A stretch of DNA of 5,346 nucleotides from CAZAGD01 sp049699975 (lineage in GTDB: Bacteria > Desulfobacterota > SM23-61). The DNA lies in the NCBI GenBank assembly GCA_049699975.1, contig JBNAWB010000222.1, positions 1 to 5,346 on the forward strand. The letters are read 5' to 3'. Under the pieces are notes generated by a model. It was not told the origin of the DNA and did no database searches. It saw only the letters and a program-made list of their open reading frames with translations. Numbering within the stretch: the stretch's first letter is position 1; each line of letters begins with the position of its first letter. Shown here piece after piece: positions 1 to 5,051 of the stretch. A program made the translations under genes and the position numbers.

Positions 1-107
1 TCCGGTATTAAGTGTTCGTCTTCCGGGAAAAGAATTTAAAATGCCATAATAAGGGGGCAGGGGGTCAAAGGTTAAAAGATTTAATCATATGGCGTTAGGC
101 GGAGATT

Positions 108-161
108 GCAAATTTTAACCCCACCTAACCTCCCCTACCTAAAGGGGAGGGACGCAGGGGT
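108..161. repeat. Dispersed two-tier palindrome, CCTCCCCT subfamily, copy 1
   Basis: The inner arms CCTCCCCT (129-136) and AGGGGAGG (143-150) enclose a 6-base loop. The shorter outer arms are ACCCC (118-122) and GGGGT (157-161). It shares GCAAATTTT (108-116) and a 20-base block (117-136, AACCCCACCTAACCTCCCCT) with the copy at 275-332, so the two are the same repeat. It is followed at once by an imperfect palindrome of a related kind (167-184, CCCCTTTTTAAAAG-A-GGG) that may be an extension of the element. Being intergenic and foldable, it resembles REP/BIME-type sequences. No function is visible. Confidence 0.75.
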
Positions 162-274
162 AAGTTCCCCTTTTTAAAAGAGGGATGGGCGGGATTAGAG
201 GAGGCAGATCCAAATAGGAATAAGGAAATATTGTTTTTAAAGAATTATTCTCGGCGGGCTCATGGGTCTCTGTG

Positions 275-332
275 GCAAATTTTCTAACCCCACCTAACCT
301 CCCCTTAAATTAAGGGGAGGAAGGAGGGGTTA
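275..332. repeat. Dispersed two-tier palindrome, CCTCCCCT subfamily, copy 2
   Basis: This is the best-preserved copy of the subfamily. The outer arms TAACCCC (285-291) and GGGGTTA (326-332) match perfectly over 7 bp. The inner arms CCTCCCCTTAA (298-308) and TTAAGGGGAGG (310-320) match perfectly over 11 bp around a single central base. The block 286-305 is identical to 117-136 in copy 1, and both copies are preceded by GCAAATTTT. The 13-base word CTCTGTGGCAAAT (268-280) overlaps its left edge and occurs again at 481-493 beside another palindrome. Confidence 0.8.
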
Positions 333-337
333 TCACG

Positions 338-393
338 AGGGAGCGTAGGTTGATGCGACCCAGGCTCCTCCACAACAAGCGCCGGGTCGCTCG
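338..393. repeat. GC-rich island with an inverted repeat
   Basis: This patch is clearly richer in G and C than its surroundings. It contains the inverted repeat GCGACCC (355-361) / GGGTCGC (384-390), separated by 22 bases. Flanking GAGCG (341-345) and CGCTC (388-392) offer an alternative pairing. It sits between two palindromic repeats and reads as another piece of the repeat mosaic. On the - strand a short frame stays open across it, but with no start, no ribosome binding site and no recognisable product. No function can be assigned. Confidence 0.4.
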
Positions 394-500
394 CCATAAC
401 GAAAAGAGGATTGCGATCTGGCCTCTAAATGGAGGGAATGTGGCGAATGATTTTTAGTTGCGGATCTGTTGCCCTGTGTCCTCTGTGGCAAATCCAGAAT

Positions 501-541
501 CTCCTCTCCCCTTGGGGGAGAGGGAAAAAGGTGAGGGGGGC
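501..541. repeat. Dispersed palindrome, CCTCTCCCC subfamily, copy 1
   Basis: The arms CCTCTCCCC (503-511) and GGGGAGAGG (515-523) form a 9-bp perfect stem with a 3-base loop. After a short A-rich stretch comes the trailing word GGTGAGGGG (530-538), which is also found after the stems at 4225-4233 and 5001-5009. The left outer arm that would pair with it is missing here, so this is a partial copy. Only A-rich sequence, not a T-run, follows on the + strand, so it does not look like an intrinsic terminator. Confidence 0.75.
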
Positions 542-551
542 CTTAAAATCC

Positions 552-577
552 CTCTGCGTCCTTAGCGCTCTCTGCGT
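552..577. repeat. Short direct repeat CTCTGCGT, 18-base period
   Basis: CTCTGCGT occurs at 552-559 and again at 570-577, separated by TCCTTAGCGC-like spacer. A related word, CTCTGTG, occurs at 268-274 and 481-487. In my recollection, phrases of this CTCTG(C/T)G type recur as interspersed intergenic repeats in several environmental bacterial genomes. Here they border the repeat mosaic. A role is not evident. Confidence 0.4.
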
Positions 578-771
578 TTATAAATTTGATTTTGTTGCAT
601 AAATGACAATCGTTTCAAATCTTTTGTGGTTTTTTTGATACAAAAATAAATGTTAAATTTCGAGGGAATTACTAAGAAATATGAAATAACTTTAATTCGC
701 CAGGGGCAATAAATATTTTTAAAATCTCAAATTCGAAAAATTTTCCAATTTTTTATTTAATATCGACTAGT

Positions 772-777
772 TATAAT
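772..777 (+). promoter_or_regulatory. Possible -10 element for the gene at 884
   Basis: A perfect TATAAT lies about 105 bases before the start codon, in a very AT-rich tract. No convincing -35 hexamer stands 16-18 bases upstream (the bases there are T-rich, TTTTTA). In DNA of this composition a chance TATAAT is quite likely. It is the best candidate on this side, but weak. TAAAAT at 806-811 is a second, weaker option. Confidence 0.25.
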
Positions 778-883
778 TTATTTTAATTTTAGAAATAAAT
801 TCCTGTAAAATGGCCTTTGTTAACTTTCAATGAACTAAAATCGCGGCACTAAAATTGCTAAATTAATCGAAAGTGAGTAAAGA

Positions 884-2554
884 TTGGCTATAGAAAAAGC
901 ATTTTATATTAGGAAAATCAAAGAAACCATTTCTTCTCTGCGGAGAAGATCGAGCTCTTTGAAAATATTAATATTTTTAATAGGAGTCATTGCCCTTTTT
1001 CCCGGGCAGGTAATTCCTCAGCAAAAGGAAGCCAAAGAAAAAAATCCCTATAAAGTAGCTATTCTTCCCGTGGTTATTCATAGCCCTGAAAACCTTGATT
1101 ATATGAAAGCTGGGCTCTTGGATATGCTCTCCTCGCGAATAGAACTTGAGGGAAAAATTTCGGTTGTGGAAAAGAGTCAGGTAAAAAAAGCTATGAGTCA
1201 GATTTCTGGAGAAATAGACACGGAGAATGCCAAAAAAATTGGGGAGATGTTGGGCGTTGATTATGTAGTTTTTGGCAGCCTTACTAAGTTAGGAGATAGC
1301 GCCAGCCTGGATTTAAAGCTCTTGAAAGTTAAAGAAGAAAAAATGCCCAGTCCAGTTTATGTGCAGGCAAAGAAAATGGAAGAAATAGTGGCCCGGGTTG
1401 ATGAGCTTGCTTTAAATATAAATGAAAAGATTCTTGGTTATTCTCTAAAGCCTGTAATGGCTGAAAAACCTGCTCCTATAGCAAAAGAGAAAGAATTAGC
1501 AGCAATTCCCATTCCGGCACCAGCTCCCAAGCCTCAAGTTCCTGTTAGAAGTACAGCAGGAGGAGAATTCTGGCAGAGCCAATCGTTTCCGTTTCAAATC
1601 AAAGGAATTGCTGTGGACGACTTTGATGGCGATGGGCGAAATGAAGTAGCCTTAATCGATGAGCGGAATTTATATATTTACCGCTGGGAAACAGGCGAGT
1701 TTAAGCAATTATGGAAATTCAATGGCCGGACCGGTGATAAATATTTGGCAGTGGATGCGGCAGATATCGATAAAGATGGGAAAGCAGAAATTTTTGTAAC
1801 AAACATTCAAACTGACCGGTTAGCTTCTTTCGTCGTGGCCTTCAAAGATGGAGCTTATCGTAAAGTCGCTTCCGATTTAGATTGGTTCTTAAGAGTAGTG
1901 GAATGGGGAGAAAAAGGAAAGATTCTTCTTGGGCAGGGAAAAGGCCAGCAAACTGCCTGGGAAGGGCCCATTTATGAGTTGGGTTGGAAAGGTAAAGAGA
2001 TCAAAGAATTAGGCCGAGCACAAGTTCCGAACGGGCTGCCCATTTACAGTTTTGTTCCTTTTAGTCATGATAACAAAACTGATTTTGTTTTTTTGGATGC
2101 AGACTTCAGAATGAAAATAATGGACTCTCGAGGAAAAGTGATTTGGAAAAGCAGAGAAATATATGGCTCAGAGAATTTGATTCAAGTGAAATCACTGGCT
2201 ACGGGGACCGGGCCAGATAAGGGCGATGAATTTGCTTTTGTTAATGTGCGGCTTATTTCCCGAGGAAAGGAAATAATTGTAATTCGCAATATCTCCCCGA
2301 TTGGTGATTTTTTTAAGAGGCAGAAATACTTTAACAAAGGCGAAGTGCTGAGCCTAATCTGGACGGGCGCCATGTTTATGGAGAGTTGGAAGACGAAAGA
2401 AATATCCGGGTATTTGGCGGATTTTCAAATTCAGGATTTAGACGGCGATCAGAAAAAAGAACTAATCGTAGCGGTCAATTTGCCCAGAGAATCGATTTTA
2501 TCCCTGGAAAAAAATAGCGTTCTTCTGCTGACCCGTTGGGAAGGAGGAAGTTGA
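884..2554 (+). CDS. Envelope protein: FlgO/CsgG-like domain fused to an FG-GAP/VCBS-type beta-propeller
   Basis: The predicted protein has 556 residues. A basic N-terminus (RRR at 20-22) and a hydrophobic segment (about 27-44) suggest export or an inner-membrane anchor. There is no cysteine, so it is not a lipoprotein. Residues 55-185 follow the alpha/beta pattern of FlgO/CsgG/TolB-N-like periplasmic domains (KVAILPVV, then SVVEKSQVKKAM, then AKKIGEMLGVDYVVFGSL). A proline- and alanine-rich linker (190-222) leads to a C-terminal domain (228-556). This carries calcium-loop motifs of the D-x-D-x-D-G-x-x-E type at 246-254 and 294-302, and a diverged one (DLDGDQKKE) at 518-526, as in FG-GAP/VCBS propellers. 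The middle blades are degenerate. TTG at 884 follows an in-frame TAA (878-880) directly, and there is no ATG before codon 74. The Shine-Dalgarno match is weak (GTGAG, 873-877). TTG at 959 (residue 26) is an alternative that would place the hydrophobic segment at the N-terminus. No catalytic residues are visible, so a binding or scaffolding role is inferred. Confidence 0.85.
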   Translation: MAIEKAFYIRKIKETISSLRRRSSSLKILIFLIGVIALFPGQVIPQQKEAKEKNPYKVAILPVVIHSPENLDYMKAGLLDMLSSRIELEGKISVVEKSQVKKAMSQISGEIDTENAKKIGEMLGVDYVVFGSLTKLGDSASLDLKLLKVKEEKMPSPVYVQAKKMEEIVARVDELALNINEKILGYSLKPVMAEKPAPIAKEKELAAIPIPAPAPKPQVPVRSTAGGEFWQSQSFPFQIKGIAVDDFDGDGRNEVALIDERNLYIYRWETGEFKQLWKFNGRTGDKYLAVDAADIDKDGKAEIFVTNIQTDRLASFVVAFKDGAYRKVASDLDWFLRVVEWGEKGKILLGQGKGQQTAWEGPIYELGWKGKEIKELGRAQVPNGLPIYSFVPFSHDNKTDFVFLDADFRMKIMDSRGKVIWKSREIYGSENLIQVKSLATGTGPDKGDEFAFVNVRLISRGKEIIVIRNISPIGDFFKRQKYFNKGEVLSLIWTGAMFMESWKTKEISGYLADFQIQDLDGDQKKELIVAVNLPRESILSLEKNSVLLLTRWEGGS

Positions 2555-2567
2555 AGAGGAGAGGGGA

Positions 2568-2600
2568 AATTTGCGGGGTTGTAAATTCATTAATTTTTTT
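2568..2600 (+). terminator. Weak candidate terminator after the propeller gene
   Basis: AATTTGC (2568-2574) can pair with GTAAATT (2581-2587), with one G-U pair and a 6-base loop. A run of seven T (2594-2600) follows after six bases. The stem is AU-rich and the T-run is not adjacent to it, so termination would be inefficient. It sits immediately in front of the -35 box at 2602, which fits a boundary between two transcription units. Confidence 0.25.
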
Positions 2601-2601
2601 G

Positions 2602-2630
2602 TTGACAAATTTTTGGAAGATAAGTATTTT
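2602..2630 (+). promoter_or_regulatory. Sigma70-type promoter for the outer-membrane barrel gene
   Basis: A consensus -35 TTGACA (2602-2607) is followed after exactly 17 bases by TATTTT (2625-2630), four of six matches to TATAAT. Transcription would start near 2637, giving a leader of about 127 bases before the ATG at 2764. The promoter lies downstream of the propeller gene's stop, so the barrel gene can be expressed on its own and probably strongly. Confidence 0.65.
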
Positions 2631-2633
2631 GAG

Positions 2634-2657
2634 ACAAAGAAATTTAAAATTCTTTGT
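2634..2657. promoter_or_regulatory. Inverted repeat over the predicted transcription start (operator-like)
   Basis: ACAAAGAA (2634-2641) and TTCTTTGT (2650-2657) are perfect 8-bp inverted arms around an 8-base AT spacer. The left arm covers the expected +1 of the promoter at 2602-2630. This geometry suits a dimeric repressor site. Alternatively the RNA could form a 5' stem that stabilises the message. No regulator gene is in the window to match it. Confidence 0.4.
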
Positions 2658-2750
2658 GCAAATCCCAAAGGAAGGGGGTGAGAAGGAGGAGGAAAGAGGT
2701 AGGAAGGAAAAATTAGGGAATAATCTTAAAAAAACTTAGCATCAAGTGAA

Positions 2751-2756
2751 AGGAGG
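2751..2756 (+). promoter_or_regulatory. Strong Shine-Dalgarno that fixes the barrel gene's start
   Basis: AGGAGG ends seven bases before ATG at 2764, which is ideal spacing. The in-frame GTG at 2746 lies upstream of this site and would put AGGAGG inside the coding region, so ATG 2764 is the start. A purine-rich stretch further upstream (about 2667-2715) holds more GGAGG-like words, but none is placed before a usable start. Confidence 0.9.
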
Positions 2757-2763
2757 AAAAAGA

Positions 2764-4173
2764 ATGAAGAAGTTTTTACTTTTCGTTGGGGCAATGGTTT
2801 TGGTTTTAGCCATGACCTCGCCAGCACCGGCCCAGTTCAAATCATGGGGCCACATGGAAATTGCCACTGGTTGGATCAGCAAGCCAGATTTCAATACTGG
2901 TTTGACAACTGGTGGTGCTACTTATGCTGAGGGATCTGACCTAAATTACAAACGCATCACTCAGCGGTATCGGTTCTACTTGCAGTATGGTGATCCGAAG
3001 ACTGTCCGTGCTGTAATTGGTTTTGAGGCCGATAGCAGTAACTGGGGTGAATCAGCATGGTCGAATACTTCGACCGCAACAGATCCGAATTATAGTGCAG
3101 CAGCCAATCCCAGTGGCCGTATGGGCGTCGCGTCTACAGACCAGGTGCAGTTAGAGCTGAAGCATGCTTATTTAGATTTCGTGATTCCCAATACGCCAGT
3201 TTCAGTTTCTGCCGGTCTGCAGTTTTATGGGATTGGTGGCCGTTTATTCCAGTCTCGAGACCTGCCTGGTTTGATCGTTACGGCCAACTTTGCTCCCCAT
3301 AAAGTAATGGCTTACTGGTGGAGAGAAAAAGATTCTTCGTTCAGCAACAGAGTTGAGAATGTAGGGAATGAAAATGACACCACCATCTTTAACTATCAGG
3401 TTAATGACACCTATGGCCTCCAGTACCAGCTCACCCAGAAGCTCTATAACGTCTATGCCTATTTCTTCTACAAAAATGATCTAAGCAATGCCACTTATGC
3501 AGATCATCCCTGGTGGATTGGCTTAGGCGGAGCTTACAAATTAGGCAACCTTGATCTGAGCGGTCAGTTCATTTACATGGGTGGCAAGAGAGATTATGTG
3601 GCCACCAATGATGTTGATTATTCTGGTTGGGTAGCTGAATTACTAGCCAGATACCAGATTGGTCCAGGTATGTTTGTCGCAGTTGAAGGCTATTATTCAA
3701 CTGGTGAAGATGCCAACACGACTGATAAGCAGGAAAAATTTGCCGCGGCAACTGGATCAGAAACTTACTGGGCATTTGGCAATGATCGCAGCGTATTCTA
3801 CTTCTATAATGGTGACTTTATGTACTACTTCGGAAAACAGCTCTATAACGAAGGACTTTGGTATGCTCGCTTGAATTTTGAATACGCTCCGCTACCCTGG
3901 CTGAACCTGCTCTTCAATTATCTGTATATTGGCGACACTTCAAAGGGCGATGCAGGGCGAGCTGGTATCAACAGCCCCAGATATGCAACCACCCTTAAAG
4001 ATGAATCCTATGTTGGTCAAGAACTGAACTTAATTGCCAAGATCAAGATTTATGATCCTCTGGTTTACAATATCGGTTTCGGCTACTTCTTCCCTGGCGA
4101 TGTTTACAAAACAGCCACCAAGAATCCGGACAATGCTTGGGCACTCTTGACCTGCTTGAAGTACGTGTTCTAA
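2764..4173 (+). CDS. Outer-membrane beta-barrel (porin-like) protein
   Basis: The predicted precursor has 469 residues. It starts with a classic Sec signal peptide: KK at 2-3, a hydrophobic core at 4-17, then A-P-A (21-23) with likely cleavage before Q24. The mature part alternates polar and hydrophobic/aromatic residues throughout, is rich in Tyr, Trp, Phe and Gly, and ends in ...LKYVF. A terminal Phe after alternating hydrophobics is the usual signal for BAM-mediated barrel insertion. The last strands include GFGYFFPGD (438-446), which resembles the C-terminal strands of alginate-export-type barrels; this is a family hint only. Loops such as the Ser/Thr/Asn-rich one around residues 95-120 look extracellular. 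A single cysteine (464) lies in the last strand. The length fits a barrel of roughly 16-18 strands. It has its own promoter and a strong ribosome binding site, so it is probably abundant. The substrate cannot be told from the sequence. Confidence 0.9.
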   Translation: MKKFLLFVGAMVLVLAMTSPAPAQFKSWGHMEIATGWISKPDFNTGLTTGGATYAEGSDLNYKRITQRYRFYLQYGDPKTVRAVIGFEADSSNWGESAWSNTSTATDPNYSAAANPSGRMGVASTDQVQLELKHAYLDFVIPNTPVSVSAGLQFYGIGGRLFQSRDLPGLIVTANFAPHKVMAYWWREKDSSFSNRVENVGNENDTTIFNYQVNDTYGLQYQLTQKLYNVYAYFFYKNDLSNATYADHPWWIGLGGAYKLGNLDLSGQFIYMGGKRDYVATNDVDYSGWVAELLARYQIGPGMFVAVEGYYSTGEDANTTDKQEKFAAATGSETYWAFGNDRSVFYFYNGDFMYYFGKQLYNEGLWYARLNFEYAPLPWLNLLFNYLYIGDTSKGDAGRAGINSPRYATTLKDESYVGQELNLIAKIKIYDPLVYNIGFGYFFPGDVYKTATKNPDNAWALLTCLKYVF

Positions 4174-4183
4174 CCTGAACTCA

Positions 4184-4233
4184 CCCCCCCTCACCTAAAT
4201 CCTCTCCCCAGGGGGGAGAGGATGGGTGAGGGG
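4184..4233. repeat. Two-tier palindrome (CCTCTCCCC subfamily, copy 2) between convergent genes
   Basis: The outer arms CCCCTCACC (4187-4195) and GGTGAGGGG (4225-4233) match over 9 bp. The inner arms ATCCTCTCCCC (4199-4209) and GGGGAGAGGAT (4213-4223) match over 11 bp with a 3-base loop. It is the most complete copy of its subfamily. It begins 10 bases after the barrel gene's stop and ends 13 bases from the lipoprotein gene's stop, so transcripts from both sides would fold it. It lacks a T-run on either strand. It may protect 3' ends or help factor-dependent termination, but an intrinsic terminator is not supported. Confidence 0.85.
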
Positions 4234-4246
4234 AAATTAGCCATAT

Positions 4247-4783
4247 CTATTTGTCAAAATCTTGTTTATCCCCATCTTCGCCAAGAGGCCGCAAATTAAT
4301 TAATATTGGTCCCAATTCTTTTTCTTGAAAAACTCCTGAAGGCGGTCTTTCCTGGATTGATGCATTATTGATAAACAAAGGAAAACTTACCGGCTGAGTG
4401 AAATGACCAGCTTTATCCTCAATTTGAACGGTTAAAGTGAGGGGTACATAGTTTAATCCCTGAATGCCAGCGGTATATAAATAAATATATCCGGAAAATT
4501 CCTTTCGATCTTCCTCGCGAATTCTTATACGACTAACTGGATATATTCCTTTTCCCGCCTGATCTATGACGCAGACAATATTTTTCATATCTCCATCAGG
4601 ATCATGAGCTTTCAGGTAGACTTTCCAGGTGTCTCCAGATTTAATTTGTTTGGAAGCGAAGGATTCACTGATTATAGGAATAGATTTTCCGTATTTCTGT
4701 TCCTTTACCTCTATCGGATCTAAAGCTGCACAGCTTGCCAATAAAAAGAGCAAGCTCATAAACATCACCAATTTCTTATACAT
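4247..4783 (-). CDS. Outer-membrane lipoprotein with an Ig/cadherin-like beta-sandwich
   Basis: The predicted protein has 178 residues. The signal sequence (KK at 3-4, hydrophobic 5-15) ends in a clear lipobox, L15-A16-S17-C18, so C18 should be lipidated after signal peptidase II cleavage. Ala at +2 argues for sorting to the outer membrane. Residues 50-140 read as alternating beta-strands (TWKVYLKAHDPDGD, then FSGYIYLYTAG, then PLTLTVQIEDKAG). DPDGD (61-65) and EDKAG (122-126) resemble the acidic loops of cadherin- or PKD-like Ig folds, and this fold is an inference. The C-terminal tail (141-178) is charged and likely flexible. ATG at 4783 is supported by GGGAGG (4795-4790) six bases upstream. 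The gene is convergent with the barrel gene and has its own promoter. I recognise no named family. Confidence 0.85.
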   Translation of the reverse strand: MYKKLVMFMSLLFLLASCAALDPIEVKEQKYGKSIPIISESFASKQIKSGDTWKVYLKAHDPDGDMKNIVCVIDQAGKGIYPVSRIRIREEDRKEFSGYIYLYTAGIQGLNYVPLTLTVQIEDKAGHFTQPVSFPLFINNASIQERPPSGVFQEKELGPILINLRPLGEDGDKQDFDK

Positions 4784-4809
4784 TTCTAACCTCCCGGTTT
4801 TTTTATTTA

Positions 4810-4838
4810 ATTATATGCTAAGCATCTTCTTTTGTCAT
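4810..4838 (-). promoter_or_regulatory. Strong sigma70-type promoter for the lipoprotein gene
   Basis: Read on the - strand, ATGACA (4838-4833, five of six matches to TTGACA) is followed after exactly 17 bases by a perfect TATAAT (4815-4810). Transcription would start near 4803, leaving a short leader of about 20 bases that contains the GGGAGG ribosome binding site. Box quality and spacing make this the best promoter in the window. Confidence 0.75.
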
Positions 4839-5044
4839 TATGCGCAATTTTAAATTGGGACTTCCCGCCATCTTCTCATATTATAGATGTCCAAAGAAAT
4901 GATCGGGTTCAAAAAAATTCTCGCATTTTTTATTTGCTGTTGATTCCCTGCCTTCCCTTATTCCCTTACCATTCTCCTCTCCCCAATTGGGGAGAGGCAG
5001 GGTGAGGGGAATAAGTGTAAATATTTAATCGCTCCGAGTAATAA
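4839..5044. other. Gene-free spacer upstream of the lipoprotein promoter
   Basis: No supported gene lies here on either strand. The stretch up to about 4960 is plain AT-rich spacer. It then contains the palindrome at 4961-5011 and a short tract (5025-5051) that partly repeats the right edge of the adjoining MITE-like element (AATCGCTC at 5027-5034, ATAAAAC at 5045-5051). Confidence 0.6.
4961..5011. repeat. Dispersed palindrome, CCTCTCCCC subfamily, copy 3
   Basis: The core is a perfect 22-base palindrome (4976-4997): CCTCTCCCCAA followed by its exact complement TTGGGGAGAGG. The trailing outer arm GGTGAGGGG (5001-5009) is intact. The left outer arm is decayed, with TTCCCTTACC (4961-4970) pairing imperfectly. 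It shows the same two-tier design as the copy at 4184-4233. Confidence 0.75.
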
Positions 5045-5051
5045 ATAAAAC

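Larger units (their letters stand above)
1..883. other. Upstream gene-free region: repeat mosaic followed by AT-rich leader
   Basis: No frame here looks like a real gene. Positions 1-580 are a patchwork of dispersed intergenic repeats, listed separately, joined by unremarkable spacer. Positions 580-883 are strongly AT-rich with several A and T runs, as expected for a promoter and leader in front of the gene starting at 884. A short + frame at 2-49 ends in TAA and would encode a 15-residue tail (PVLSVRLPGKEFKMP). It could be the last codons of a gene outside the window, but it is too short to support. Confidence 0.7.

Noticed and set aside
2..49. Possible last 15 codons of a gene to the left (ending PGKEFKMP)
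   Set aside because: The frame reads plausibly but is too short to tell from chance, and another frame is open for 12 codons.
108..541. CRISPR array in the upstream repeats
   Set aside because: The repeats differ between copies, spacing is irregular (about 170-210 bases), and each unit is a palindrome rather than a direct repeat with unique spacers.
941..990. Twin-arginine export signal in the propeller protein (RRR at 20-22 before the hydrophobic segment)
   Set aside because: The residues after the arginines (SSSLK) do not match the S-R-R-x-F-L-K pattern, so an ordinary Sec signal or anchor is simpler.
2182..2373. 63-codon open frame on the - strand inside the propeller gene
   Set aside because: It lies wholly within a well-supported + strand gene, has no ribosome binding site context and no recognisable protein features.
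2536..2739. 67-codon + frame overlapping the end of the propeller gene and the promoter region
   Set aside because: Its product is low-complexity Lys/Arg/Glu/Gly from the purine-rich leader, and it spans the promoter and inverted repeat. The stretch is better explained as regulatory.
2746..2763. GTG at 2746 as an upstream start for the barrel gene
   Set aside because: It would place the AGGAGG site inside the coding region and put extra residues before a perfect signal peptide. ATG 2764 has ideal spacing.
3569..3775. 68-codon - strand frame inside the barrel gene
   Set aside because: A shadow of the barrel gene, with a Gln/His/Trp-rich product typical of antisense to aromatic-rich beta-strands.
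3659..3874. 71-codon + frame inside the barrel gene
   Set aside because: It is out of frame with a strongly supported gene and has no Shine-Dalgarno site.
4184..4240. Intrinsic bidirectional terminator at the convergent hairpin
   Set aside because: The stem is strong, but there is no T-run on the 3' side of either strand, and the same sequence recurs at other intergenic sites, so it is annotated as a dispersed repeat.
4629..4853. 74-codon + frame over the start of the lipoprotein gene and its promoter
   Set aside because: It is antisense to the signal peptide region, whose hydrophobic codons create the open frame. The lipobox, ribosome binding site and promoter all support the - strand gene.
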